Positions 27,082 through 34,357 of a stretch of 64,000 bases of DNA are shown piece after piece. Within the stretch, counting starts at the first letter, position 1. Every line of letters begins with the position of its first letter. Under the pieces are notes generated by a model. The model had not been told where the DNA came from. It saw nothing but the letters and a program-made list of their open reading frames with translations, and ran no database searches. The translations under genes were made by a program, and so were the position numbers. The stretch comes from an uncultured Roseovarius sp. (GTDB lineage: Bacteria; Pseudomonadota; Alphaproteobacteria; Rhodobacterales; Rhodobacteraceae): contig CANMFU010000002.1 of the NCBI GenBank assembly GCA_947497295.1, positions 1-64,000 on the forward strand. The letters run 5' to 3'.

Positions 27082-28469
27082 CTGACCTTCGCTGTACGCT
27101 TCTTGTCATCGGCGGCGGACCCGGCGGGTATGTTTGCGCGTCCCGCGCGGCCCGCATGGGTGTCGACACGATCCTCGTCGAAGGGCACAAGATGGGCGGC
27201 ACCTGCCTGAACGTGGGCTGCATCCCGTCCAAGGCGCTGATCCACACGGCGCAGGCCTACCGCCAGGCAAAATTGCAGGCCGATCAGGGAATGCACGGTA
27301 TTCGCGTTACCGAGCCGACCTTGGATTTCGGGGAAACCAAGGCGTGGATGACTGGCGTCGTTTCAGGACTTATTTCCGGCGTCAGCGGCCTGCTGGAACG
27401 CAGCGGCGTCAAGACGGTTACCGGCTGGGCCCGTTTTGTAGATGGCAAGACAATCAAGGTCGCAACCGATACCGGCCTCAATACTACGATCCGTGCCGAT
27501 CATATCGTCATCGCCACCGGATCGGCACCGGCCATGCTGCCGCCTTTGCCCATAGGTGGCGCGGTGATCAGCTCGACCGAAGCGCTGAGCCTTGATGCGC
27601 CGCCAGAGCGCTTGGCCGTCATTGGCGCCGGGTATATCGGGCTCGAACTGGGGACCGCCTTTGCCAAGCTGGGCAGCGCCGTCACCGTGATCGAGGCGGA
27701 GGGTCAGATACTGCCGATCTACGATGACAAGCTCACGCGCCCGGTGCGTCGGCGGCTGACTGAACTGGGGGTGACTGTAAGGCTGGATACCCGCGTCACG
27801 GGCTGGTCTGGCAGCGAAAGCTTGCTAACGATACAATCAAGTGACGGGGAGGAGCGCCTTGCGCAGGATCGGGTGCTGGTGACTGTTGGTCGGCAGCCGT
27901 TTACCGATGGGCTGGATCTGCATGAACTCAGCCTGCGGATGCAGGGCGCCTTTATCGACATCGACGACCACTGCCGGACATCCATGCGCGGGGTCTATGC
28001 CATTGGCGACGTCACGCCGGGCCCGATGCTGGCCCACCGCGCCATGGCGCAGGGTCAGCTGGTCGCCGATATCGTCGCTGGCCGCACCAATGCATGGGAC
28101 AAGATCGTCGTGCCAGCCGTCTGCTTCACCGATCCCGAAATCGTCTCGGCCGGGCTATCGCCTGCTGAAGCGAAGGAAAAGTTCGATATCGTTCAATCCG
28201 AATTCCCCTTCAAGGCCAGCGGCCGGGCGTTGACTCTGGGCGATACCGAAGGGTTCGTCCGCATGGTAGCGCGGCGGAGCGATCACGTGATCCTTGGCAT
28301 TCAGGCGGTCGGTCCGGGAGTGTCCGAGCTGAGCGGAGAATTCGCGCTGGCCATCGAAGCCGGGCTGAGGGTCGAAGACATAGCCGCTACCATTCACGCC
28401 CACCCAACCCTTAGCGAGGCGTCGCAGGAAGCCGCCTTGGCGATCGCAGGTATGGCCAACCACGGCTGA
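27078..28469 (+). CDS. lpdV: Dihydrolipoyl dehydrogenase (E3)
   Basis: The 463-residue flavoprotein has the FAD motif VIGGGPGGYVCASRAA at its start, the redox disulfide C43/C48 in GGTCLNVGCIPSKAL, and an NAD-binding GAGYIGLELG near residue 183. The C-terminal HAHPTLSEA contains the catalytic histidine of the partner subunit's active site. It reoxidises the E2 lipoyl group. Its ATG overlaps the E2 stop by four bases (27078-27081). Its place in the bkd operon suggests a complex-specific E3. Confidence 0.93.
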   Translation: MTDLRCTLLVIGGGPGGYVCASRAARMGVDTILVEGHKMGGTCLNVGCIPSKALIHTAQAYRQAKLQADQGMHGIRVTEPTLDFGETKAWMTGVVSGLISGVSGLLERSGVKTVTGWARFVDGKTIKVATDTGLNTTIRADHIVIATGSAPAMLPPLPIGGAVISSTEALSLDAPPERLAVIGAGYIGLELGTAFAKLGSAVTVIEAEGQILPIYDDKLTRPVRRRLTELGVTVRLDTRVTGWSGSESLLTIQSSDGEERLAQDRVLVTVGRQPFTDGLDLHELSLRMQGAFIDIDDHCRTSMRGVYAIGDVTPGPMLAHRAMAQGQLVADIVAGRTNAWDKIVVPAVCFTDPEIVSAGLSPAEAKEKFDIVQSEFPFKASGRALTLGDTEGFVRMVARRSDHVILGIQAVGPGVSELSGEFALAIEAGLRVEDIAATIHAHPTLSEASQEAALAIAGMANHG

Positions 28470-28501
28470 TGTGCCGCCAATAACGTAGAAGGTTTGAATT
28501 C

Positions 28502-28605
28502 GTGAAGTCCCTCGTCGCCCTCAAATGCGCGATTGATTTCAATGCGCAAGTTCGTCCGAACGAGAACGGATTTAGTGTCGATCTTGCATATGCAAAATTA
28601 TTGGT
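28502..28605 (+). pseudogene. 5' remnant of electron transfer flavoprotein beta subunit (etfB)
   Basis: A GTG at 28502, 32 bases after the E3 stop, begins VKSLVALKCAIDFNAQVR and continues NGFSVDLAYAK. This parallels the N-terminus of EtfB proteins (MKVLVPVKRVIDYNVKVR..GSGVDLANVK). The similarity stops after about 35 codons, before the nucleotide-binding core, so the gene is truncated. EtfAB accepts electrons from acyl-CoA dehydrogenases, including isovaleryl-CoA dehydrogenase, so a past link to the bkd operon is plausible. Identification rests on a short stretch. Confidence 0.5.
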
Positions 28606-29151
28606 AAAGGCGTGCTGGTGGCAAGGGGCTTGTGCGGTTCTTCTCAGAAAAGCGAGCTGGCATGACGAATCCGACATTTTTGCGCAATGCCGCAGCATGA
28701 ATTATGGCTCAAGGCCAACAAAGCGGGCTAATCCGCCCATCTGCGACACGCCAATTTCGCCGCTCACGTGGTGCAGTGTTCCACCGGCGTTCTCAGCGAA
28801 GCTTGCAATCGCTTGATTGCAGCCCTGACGGCGTGCGTGGTCGTGGCGCTTCCGTGATGAACCCGCCCCATATGGCTTCCTTCAATTCCACTCAAAGGAT
28901 TGCACCATCAAATCGTGGGTTCAAACACCTAGTAGCGAAGGGAATTATGATACAGCTGGCGTCGAACGAAAGATTGCGGGCGGCCGCGTACCGCATATTA
29001 TCTCGTGCAAAAGTCGACCGACCGCTAACCAGCGGCCGTTCGTCATGATCAATATAAAAAAGGCATAGGTCACGGTTGACGTTGAGCTGGCAACGACTCA
29101 GCGTTCTTGTCAAATTACTGAAAATTGAACGCTGTTTTAGCAGCAGAAATG
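28606..29151. other. Intergenic region with no recognisable gene
   Basis: About 550 bases between the etfB remnant and the end of the NnrS gene. The short frames resemble nothing I recognise. No clear terminator hairpin for either flanking gene was seen. Confidence 0.4.
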
Positions 29152-30492
29152 TCAAGCTGAGGTTTGATTTGTTGAATTTTCTGTTGCCCGGTCGGCATAT
29201 TTGGAGGGGGCAACGTCCGGCACATGGTTTGTGGGGGCTGCCATCTGCCGAGTTTTGACCAGTCCCATCAGGGCGGTGTCCACAGCCGCAGGAACCGAGG
29301 CAGATGATACATGCCGCCAGAAGACCGCAAGCCAGGTGAGATAGCCCAGCGCCCAAGCAAGAGATGCCCCGGCATGCAGCGGGCCGGGCATGTCGAACCC
29401 CAGATCGGGTGCCAACCGCAGCGCGACCGACAGGGCCAATGCCAGTGCGCCCAGCCGCACCGGCCAGCTCAGGCCCAGCGGGCGATTGGTGTGCATCAAT
29501 CCCGCAATGCAGAATACCGCATAGACCCCCAGCCCCAGGCCACCCATGAAGGCGACATGCAGCCCGGAGACCTGCCCCCAGGGCGCGCCGAGGGCGGCTG
29601 CACCGGTCATCATAAGCCCCGCCCCAGCCAACGCGCTGGACCCCGCCAGTAGCAGTATTTCGGCCCGGATCGCATCGCGCCCGATAAAGGCCTCGGCAAC
29701 ACGGTCCAGGAAAGCGGCCCCTGCGGCCAGCAGCAGATAGCCGTTTACGGAGGGCGACAGCCCGGCCATCTGCCCCGCCATGGCGATCAGCATCATGCCA
29801 GGCGCCAAATTCAACCGGCCGGGATGAGGCCGAAAAGGCGAACTGCTCTCGGATGGGTCAAGCACCAGATTGGTCACCGGCACCGTGATCCGCGCCAGCG
29901 CCAGTCCCAAAAGGCCGAGAAAGGCGAATCCGGCAAGATGGACCGCCATCCCGGCGCGCGCGATGTCGCCCGTCACAAAGGCAAGCCGCGTTGCAGCGGT
30001 ACAGCCGATCAGCAGGATCAGCCAGAACGCGAATATCAGCAGCCGGTCGGTCCGCTTCACCCATGACAGGCGCAGCAAATAGGCCACCAGTGCGCCCATC
30101 CAGGCCAGATCGGCCAGCGCCCCCAGCCCGCTCATCGCGTCCCAGCCGAGCAAGCCGACGATGCGGCCCGCGCCCCAGAGCGCAGCAATTAGCCACAGCG
30201 GGCGGCCCCGCAGCGGCTCTGTGTCGGTCCATTCCGGTGCGGCCGTCGTCAGGAACCCGATCAGCGCCGCGCCAAAGGCCCCGATCAGCATCTCATGCGC
30301 ATGCCACAGCGACGCCGGCACGCTGCGCACCAGCGGCAGGTCGAACCCCATAGCCAGAACCCAGAACAGCGGAAAGAGCGCTGCGTAAACTGCGGAAAGT
30401 GGAAAAAACAGCCGGAACCCTTCATCGGCCAACATCCCCGCAAGCGTTTGCGGCATGGACCGGCCCGGCCCGGGGCTGGGTGCGTCACTCAT
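29152..30492 (-). CDS. NnrS family haem/copper membrane protein
   Basis: The 446-residue protein has about twelve membrane helices and the NnrS signatures DEGFRLFFPLSAVYAALFP (near residue 23), SLWHAHEMLIGAFGAALIGFLTTA, AVHLAGFAFLGLLGLALARI and LHVAFMGGLG. NnrS proteins bind haem and copper and are linked to nitric-oxide stress and denitrification. The reading frame runs back into the ABC ATPase gene to 31122, but the real start is the ATG at 30492, which overlaps the ATPase stop (ATGA). It is the last gene of an import-type operon; no nitrite or nitric-oxide reductase gene is nearby. Confidence 0.88.
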   Translation of the reverse strand: MSDAPSPGPGRSMPQTLAGMLADEGFRLFFPLSAVYAALFPLFWVLAMGFDLPLVRSVPASLWHAHEMLIGAFGAALIGFLTTAAPEWTDTEPLRGRPLWLIAALWGAGRIVGLLGWDAMSGLGALADLAWMGALVAYLLRLSWVKRTDRLLIFAFWLILLIGCTAATRLAFVTGDIARAGMAVHLAGFAFLGLLGLALARITVPVTNLVLDPSESSSPFRPHPGRLNLAPGMMLIAMAGQMAGLSPSVNGYLLLAAGAAFLDRVAEAFIGRDAIRAEILLLAGSSALAGAGLMMTGAAALGAPWGQVSGLHVAFMGGLGLGVYAVFCIAGLMHTNRPLGLSWPVRLGALALALSVALRLAPDLGFDMPGPLHAGASLAWALGYLTWLAVFWRHVSSASVPAAVDTALMGLVKTRQMAAPTNHVPDVAPSKYADRATENSTNQTSA

Positions 30493-31238
30493 GCGATCTG
30501 CCTTTCGTCCACGTCGTGAATGTGCCGGAACAGCGGGTCGCGCTCCAGCGCGGCGGTGACCCAGTCCTGCACCTGCGCATCGCTGCGCCCGCCCGGCCGG
30601 CCCGGCAGGGGGCGATCGCCCAGAATGCCGGCGCCATAAGTATCCAGAACAGCAACCCGGTGGGCGATCCGCGCCGCCTCGTTCAGATCGTGGGTGATGA
30701 AAAGGCCGGCAAGGCCAGCTCCGGCACAGGTCGCGATCACCAGATCCTGCATCCGGCGGCGCAGCGCCACGTCTAGCGCGGTGAAGGGCTCGTCGAAATA
30801 GATGAAATCGGGCCGCACCGCCAGCGCGCGGGCGATGGCGACGCGCTGGCGCATCCCGCCCGACAATTCCACCGGGTATTTGGTCAGGTCGGCGGGCTGA
30901 AGCTCGGCCTGCGCTGCCGCCTCGGCGATGCGCGCGGCGCGCTGGCCGCGCGGCAGGCGCGCAAGCCGCAGCCCGAAACCGATGTTCTGCGCCGCCGTTG
31001 CCCAAGGCAGCAGCGACGGGTCCTGAAAGATCATCGCATGGCGCCGGTAGCTGCGGCTCAGGGCGCCGCCCCGCGGCACCAACAGCCCGGCGGCGACGTG
31101 GGAGAGCGTGGATTTTCCGCATCCCGACGGACCGACCAGCGCCACGATCTCTTGCGCGTTGACGTTCAGGTTGATCCCCTTCAGCACCGACCGGCCAAGA
31201 TAGGCATGCTCGACGTCCTTGAGTGACAGCACGCTCAT
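30489..31238 (-). CDS. ABC transporter ATPase (SsuB/TauB/NrtD type)
   Basis: The 249-residue ATPase has Walker A LVGPSGCGKSTLSHVAAG, signature LSGGMRQRVAIARALA, Walker B FIYFDEPFTALD and the switch histidine in FITHDLNEAARIA. Length and motifs match the taurine/nitrate/sulfonate class of importers. Starts and stops overlap those of the permease and NnrS genes by four bases each. The transported compound is unknown. Confidence 0.9.
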   Translation of the reverse strand: MSVLSLKDVEHAYLGRSVLKGINLNVNAQEIVALVGPSGCGKSTLSHVAAGLLVPRGGALSRSYRRHAMIFQDPSLLPWATAAQNIGFGLRLARLPRGQRAARIAEAAAQAELQPADLTKYPVELSGGMRQRVAIARALAVRPDFIYFDEPFTALDVALRRRMQDLVIATCAGAGLAGLFITHDLNEAARIAHRVAVLDTYGAGILGDRPLPGRPGGRSDAQVQDWVTAALERDPLFRHIHDVDERQIA

Positions 31239-32071
31239 CGTTTGACCCCCCAGGGCTGTGCGGCGCGGCGCCAGCGTTCGATTTCGCCCTTGACGGGATG
31301 CACCAGCAGGTATTCTACCGCTATCAGCAGCGCCACGGCGATCAGTACCCAGGCCAGCGCGGTCGCGATATCCAGATTGATCCGCGCCCCCGCCAGCGCC
31401 CCGCCAATGCCGCCGGCATTGGCCAGAAGCTCGGCCATCACCGCGACCTTGAACGCGGTGCCAAGCGCCAGCACCAGCGCGGGAAACAGCGTTGTCGTGG
31501 TCTGGCGCAACCCAACCGTTAAAAAGCGGCGCAGCGGACCGGCGCCGAAGGCCTGCGCCATGCGGTCAAGGCCGCGGTCGCGCGTGGCGATGCCCTGCGC
31601 CGCGCCCAGAAACACCACCGGCAGTGCCGAGACGAGGATCACCAAGCGCACCGTCGCATCCGAGCCGCCAAACCAGATCATCGCCAGCACGATCCAGGCG
31701 ATCGGCGGCACCCCCATCAGCACGGTGATCAAAGGCTGCATCAGGCGCATCGTCGCGGGCGAATACCCGGCCACAAGGCCCAGCGTAACGCCCGCGCCAC
31801 TGACCATGACAAAGCCCGTGATCGCCCGTTGCAACGTCACGCCCGCCACGGCCCAGGCCGACGGATCACCCGCCAACCCCAAGACCGCGGCAACCGTTTG
31901 CTGCGGCGAGGTCAGGATGAAGGGCCCGTATGCCTCGTGTCCCGCCTGCCAGACCGCCGCGAGCAGGAACAGCGCCGCCAGCCCGGCCCAGCCGGACCAG
32001 AGAAATTCCAGCACGCGCCCGGCGCGTTCGGCCAGCCGGGCGGTCATGGGTAGCTTGAGGCGGGTGGTCAT
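31235..32071 (-). CDS. ABC transporter permease (SsuC/TauC type)
   Basis: The 278-residue permease has about six helices and an inner-membrane permease loop, RMAQAFGAGPLRRFLTVGLRQ, which corresponds to the EAA loop. The segment VPPIAWIVLAMIWFGGSDATV is characteristic of nitrate/sulfonate/taurine/thiamine-precursor permeases. The ATG at 32071 is preferred over 32107, which lies inside the intercistronic hairpin. It overlaps the ATPase start (ATGA). Confidence 0.88.
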   Translation of the reverse strand: MTTRLKLPMTARLAERAGRVLEFLWSGWAGLAALFLLAAVWQAGHEAYGPFILTSPQQTVAAVLGLAGDPSAWAVAGVTLQRAITGFVMVSGAGVTLGLVAGYSPATMRLMQPLITVLMGVPPIAWIVLAMIWFGGSDATVRLVILVSALPVVFLGAAQGIATRDRGLDRMAQAFGAGPLRRFLTVGLRQTTTTLFPALVLALGTAFKVAVMAELLANAGGIGGALAGARINLDIATALAWVLIAVALLIAVEYLLVHPVKGEIERWRRAAQPWGVKR

Positions 32072-32093
32072 GGCTGGCGCTTTCAGGCTGGCC

Positions 32094-32116
32094 GGGCCGG
32101 GGCGCACCCCCGGCCC
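32094..32116 (-). terminator. Intercistronic hairpin after the binding-protein gene
   Basis: GGGCCGGGG at 32094-32102 pairs exactly with CCCCGGCCC at 32108-32116 around a five-base loop. It lies six bases beyond the stop of the binding-protein gene and 22 bases before the permease start. No T-run follows. As between potF and potG, it may protect the upstream message or reduce read-through; the role is inferred. Confidence 0.7.
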
Positions 32117-32122
32117 GTGCGT

Positions 32123-33121
32123 TCAAAGATAAAATCCGTCGTCGGGCAGTCGGCCGTTGATCGCGGCCATGTCGGCGCCGGTCATCGTGCGAAGCATCCG
32201 CTCGATATCCGCGCGGGCCTCGCTTGCCGCGCGCGCGACAAGATTGGAATGCGGGATCGACGCCGCCAGCAGCGGCGCCGGCATCCCCAGCGCATCGGCC
32301 GCATACTTGGCGGCCTTGGCCGGATCGGCCAGAACATCGGCCGTTGCGGCCTCGATCCCGGCCAAAAGCGCCGGGACGGCGTCGCCATGGGCGCTCAGAA
32401 AGTCGCCGGTGATCGCCAACCCCGCCTGCGGCAGCACGGGCCCCGCATCCGTCATCTGCCCCCAGGCGGCCTGAAGGTTGATCGCGCGGCGGATATCCTT
32501 GCCCGCCTGTCGGCCCGCGATCACGGCGGCAGTCGTTGCCGGTTCGGCAGTCAGCGCCGCATCGACGCGGCCCGCCAGCAAAAGCTGCATCGCCTCGATC
32601 GGGGTCCCGGCCCAGGTGATTTTCAGATCGGTTTCCGCGTCCAGCCCATGATGGGTCAGAAGCTGGCCGAACAGGATTTCGGGCGTGTCGCCGCGAAACG
32701 GTACGGCGACGCTGTGACCTTTGAGGTCCGCAATGTCCCCGATGCTATCGTCGCCGGTTGCGATATAGAGCAGCCCGTCGGTCATCACATTGGCCAGCCG
32801 GATCGGAAAGCCGCGGTTGTAAAGGTTCGCCGCCGCCTGCACCGGCACGATAGATAGCCGGATCGTACCCGAGGTGAGGCCCGCGCGCAGCTCATCGGGC
32901 GCGCGCCACGCGGTCATGCTTGCCGCATCGGCGATATCCGCAAAACGGTTGGTGGCCACCGAATGCGCCAGTGTCACCGACGGTCCTGCGGGCGGGCCGA
33001 AAAGCGCGAGCATGCCGATACGACCCTGCGCGCGCAGCACCCTCGGCATCGCCAGCGCCGGAGCCGAAGCAAGCGCCCCGAGCAGGACAGCGCGGCGGCT
33101 GGGCGGGTGGATGGTTGTCAT
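32123..33121 (-). CDS. ABC transporter substrate-binding protein (NMT1/ThiY-like), Tat-exported
   Basis: The 332-residue protein begins with a twin-arginine-type signal, SRRAVLLGALASAPALA. It then follows the NMT1/SsuA-like periplasmic binding fold, with IGDIADLKGHSVAVPFRGDTPE and WAGTPIEAMQLLLAGRVDAALTAEP. Family members bind sulfonates, nitrate, thiamine precursors or similar small compounds. The ligand cannot be read here. Tat export is a point of interest because it implies folding before secretion. The start overlaps the stop of the small membrane protein gene (ATGA). Confidence 0.87.
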   Translation of the reverse strand: MTTIHPPSRRAVLLGALASAPALAMPRVLRAQGRIGMLALFGPPAGPSVTLAHSVATNRFADIADAASMTAWRAPDELRAGLTSGTIRLSIVPVQAAANLYNRGFPIRLANVMTDGLLYIATGDDSIGDIADLKGHSVAVPFRGDTPEILFGQLLTHHGLDAETDLKITWAGTPIEAMQLLLAGRVDAALTAEPATTAAVIAGRQAGKDIRRAINLQAAWGQMTDAGPVLPQAGLAITGDFLSAHGDAVPALLAGIEAATADVLADPAKAAKYAADALGMPAPLLAASIPHSNLVARAASEARADIERMLRTMTGADMAAINGRLPDDGFYL

Positions 33122-33606
33122 GGTGAACTCCTTCTGGGTGAGGGCGTACGTGCTGCCGATAACAGCGCGGGATTACTGGAAAACGCCTCGCGCAGGGCCG
33201 ATCCGGCCAGGATCGGAAGCGCCGTCGACATAACGTAGAGGCGTAGCGTGCCCCCGATCCCGATTATGCCAAGCGGCACGAACCCACGGTCCGCCCCGAA
33301 TACCGCATGCAGCGCGGCCATCGCCAGCACGGCCAGCGGCCAGAATGCGACCCGCCAGCGGATCCGCGGCAGCAATGCGGCGATGGCGGCGAATGCCAGG
33401 GCGGCTGGCCACCACGCAATCGCCAATACCGCGAGTCCGCCCGCCGCGATCAGCGTCGAAAAGCGCATATCAAAAGGCCAGAGACTGCCGGCAAACGTGG
33501 CCAGACCGATGGACGCCGCCAGCAGGCCGATCAGGACAAGCAGGTGAAGCGCAAGGCGTATCGTCTTGGCTGCCCGGCCGGCTTTCGTGGTGGCGCGGCG
33601 GTTCAT
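33118..33606 (-). CDS. Small multi-pass membrane protein of unknown function
   Basis: The 162-residue protein has four to five hydrophobic stretches (about residues 17-40, 50-66, 67-82, 85-104 and 114-136) and positively charged ends. It matches no family I recognise. The ATG at 33606 has GGAGAG upstream, and the frame beyond it only reads through the cupin gene. It lies between the secreted cupin and the ABC binding protein, with a four-base overlap to the latter, so it is almost certainly part of the same transport unit. Confidence 0.7.
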   Translation of the reverse strand: MNRRATTKAGRAAKTIRLALHLLVLIGLLAASIGLATFAGSLWPFDMRFSTLIAAGGLAVLAIAWWPAALAFAAIAALLPRIRWRVAFWPLAVLAMAALHAVFGADRGFVPLGIIGIGGTLRLYVMSTALPILAGSALREAFSSNPALLSAARTPSPRRSSP

Positions 33607-33622
33607 GTCCGGGCTCTCCTCG

Positions 33623-34054
33623 TTACTCCAGCAGATCGGCGATGGCCGGAACCGGGGTTTCATCATCGATAACCACGAGCTGCAGCCGCACCGCATCGCC
33701 GCGCGCGGCCAGCCAGTGCATCTCACCCGGCGGCAAAAGCAGGAAGCTGCCGGCGGGATAGACCTGCTCCGCCGCCGGGTCCACCGTATCGCCATCCCCC
33801 CAAGACATATCGCCCGAGATGACCGTCAACAGACGCAGGCCGCTATCGGTGGCATGGGGCGGCACCACCTGCCCCGCTGGCACGTCGAGAAGAACCACCG
33901 CAGGGCTGCCACCCGCAGAAAGCGCAAGCGGGGTGAGCGTTGCCGCGTTGTAGACGGTCTTGCCCGGCAGGGTTGCGGGATCGAACGATACCGTCTCAGC
34001 CAGCACGGGAGAGGCGGCGATCATTGCAAGCACAGCAAAAGGCGCGATTTTCAT
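33623..34054 (-). CDS. Secreted single-domain cupin protein
   Basis: The 143-residue protein has a signal peptide (MKIAPFAVLAMIAASPVLA) and one cupin barrel. The motif PPHATDSGLRLLTVISGDMSWG is followed by YPAGSFLLLPPGEMHWLAA. Histidines in both motifs could bind a metal ion. The ATG at 34054 has AGGAA upstream. It is the first gene of the ABC/NnrS run and probably acts in the periplasm, either binding a metal or processing a ligand; the role is inferred. Confidence 0.8.
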   Translation of the reverse strand: MKIAPFAVLAMIAASPVLAETVSFDPATLPGKTVYNAATLTPLALSAGGSPAVVLLDVPAGQVVPPHATDSGLRLLTVISGDMSWGDGDTVDPAAEQVYPAGSFLLLPPGEMHWLAARGDAVRLQLVVIDDETPVPAIADLLE

Positions 34055-34357
34055 GAGTGTTTCCTTACTTGTAACGGGCTTCACCTTACCGAATCCGGTG
34101 GGCTGGGCAGGAAAGGTGCATCGTCAACCAGACGAGACGAAACAGGTTGCTTAGGATGTCCGGTCCAATCAAGAATCGTCCTTGTGCGGTATTTCACATC
34201 GTCTTACAGCGGATTTTCTTGACGCGCAAGAAAGCCTTACGAAAATACTCGGGATTGTCTTTCACGAAAGAAACTCGCCAATTGCGGGCTGCACAGTCGG
34301 GCGGCCAAGTCGCCGCACCACATGAACCGGATGGCCGGGCAGATACTGAAAGCTGTT
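34055..34357. other. Intergenic region between TonB receptor and cupin operon
   Basis: About 300 bases separate the receptor stop from the cupin start, on the same strand, so a separate promoter for the cupin operon is likely here. No B12, thiamine or other riboswitch consensus was recognised, and no strong terminator hairpin. Confidence 0.35.

Noticed and set aside
29152..31122. A 656-codon minus-strand frame appearing as one protein
   Set aside because: The first 210 codons only read through the ABC ATPase gene in the wrong frame; the NnrS protein starts at 30492.
34055..34357. A cobalamin or thiamine riboswitch before the cupin/ABC operon
   Set aside because: The conserved boxes of those riboswitches were looked for on the minus strand and not found.
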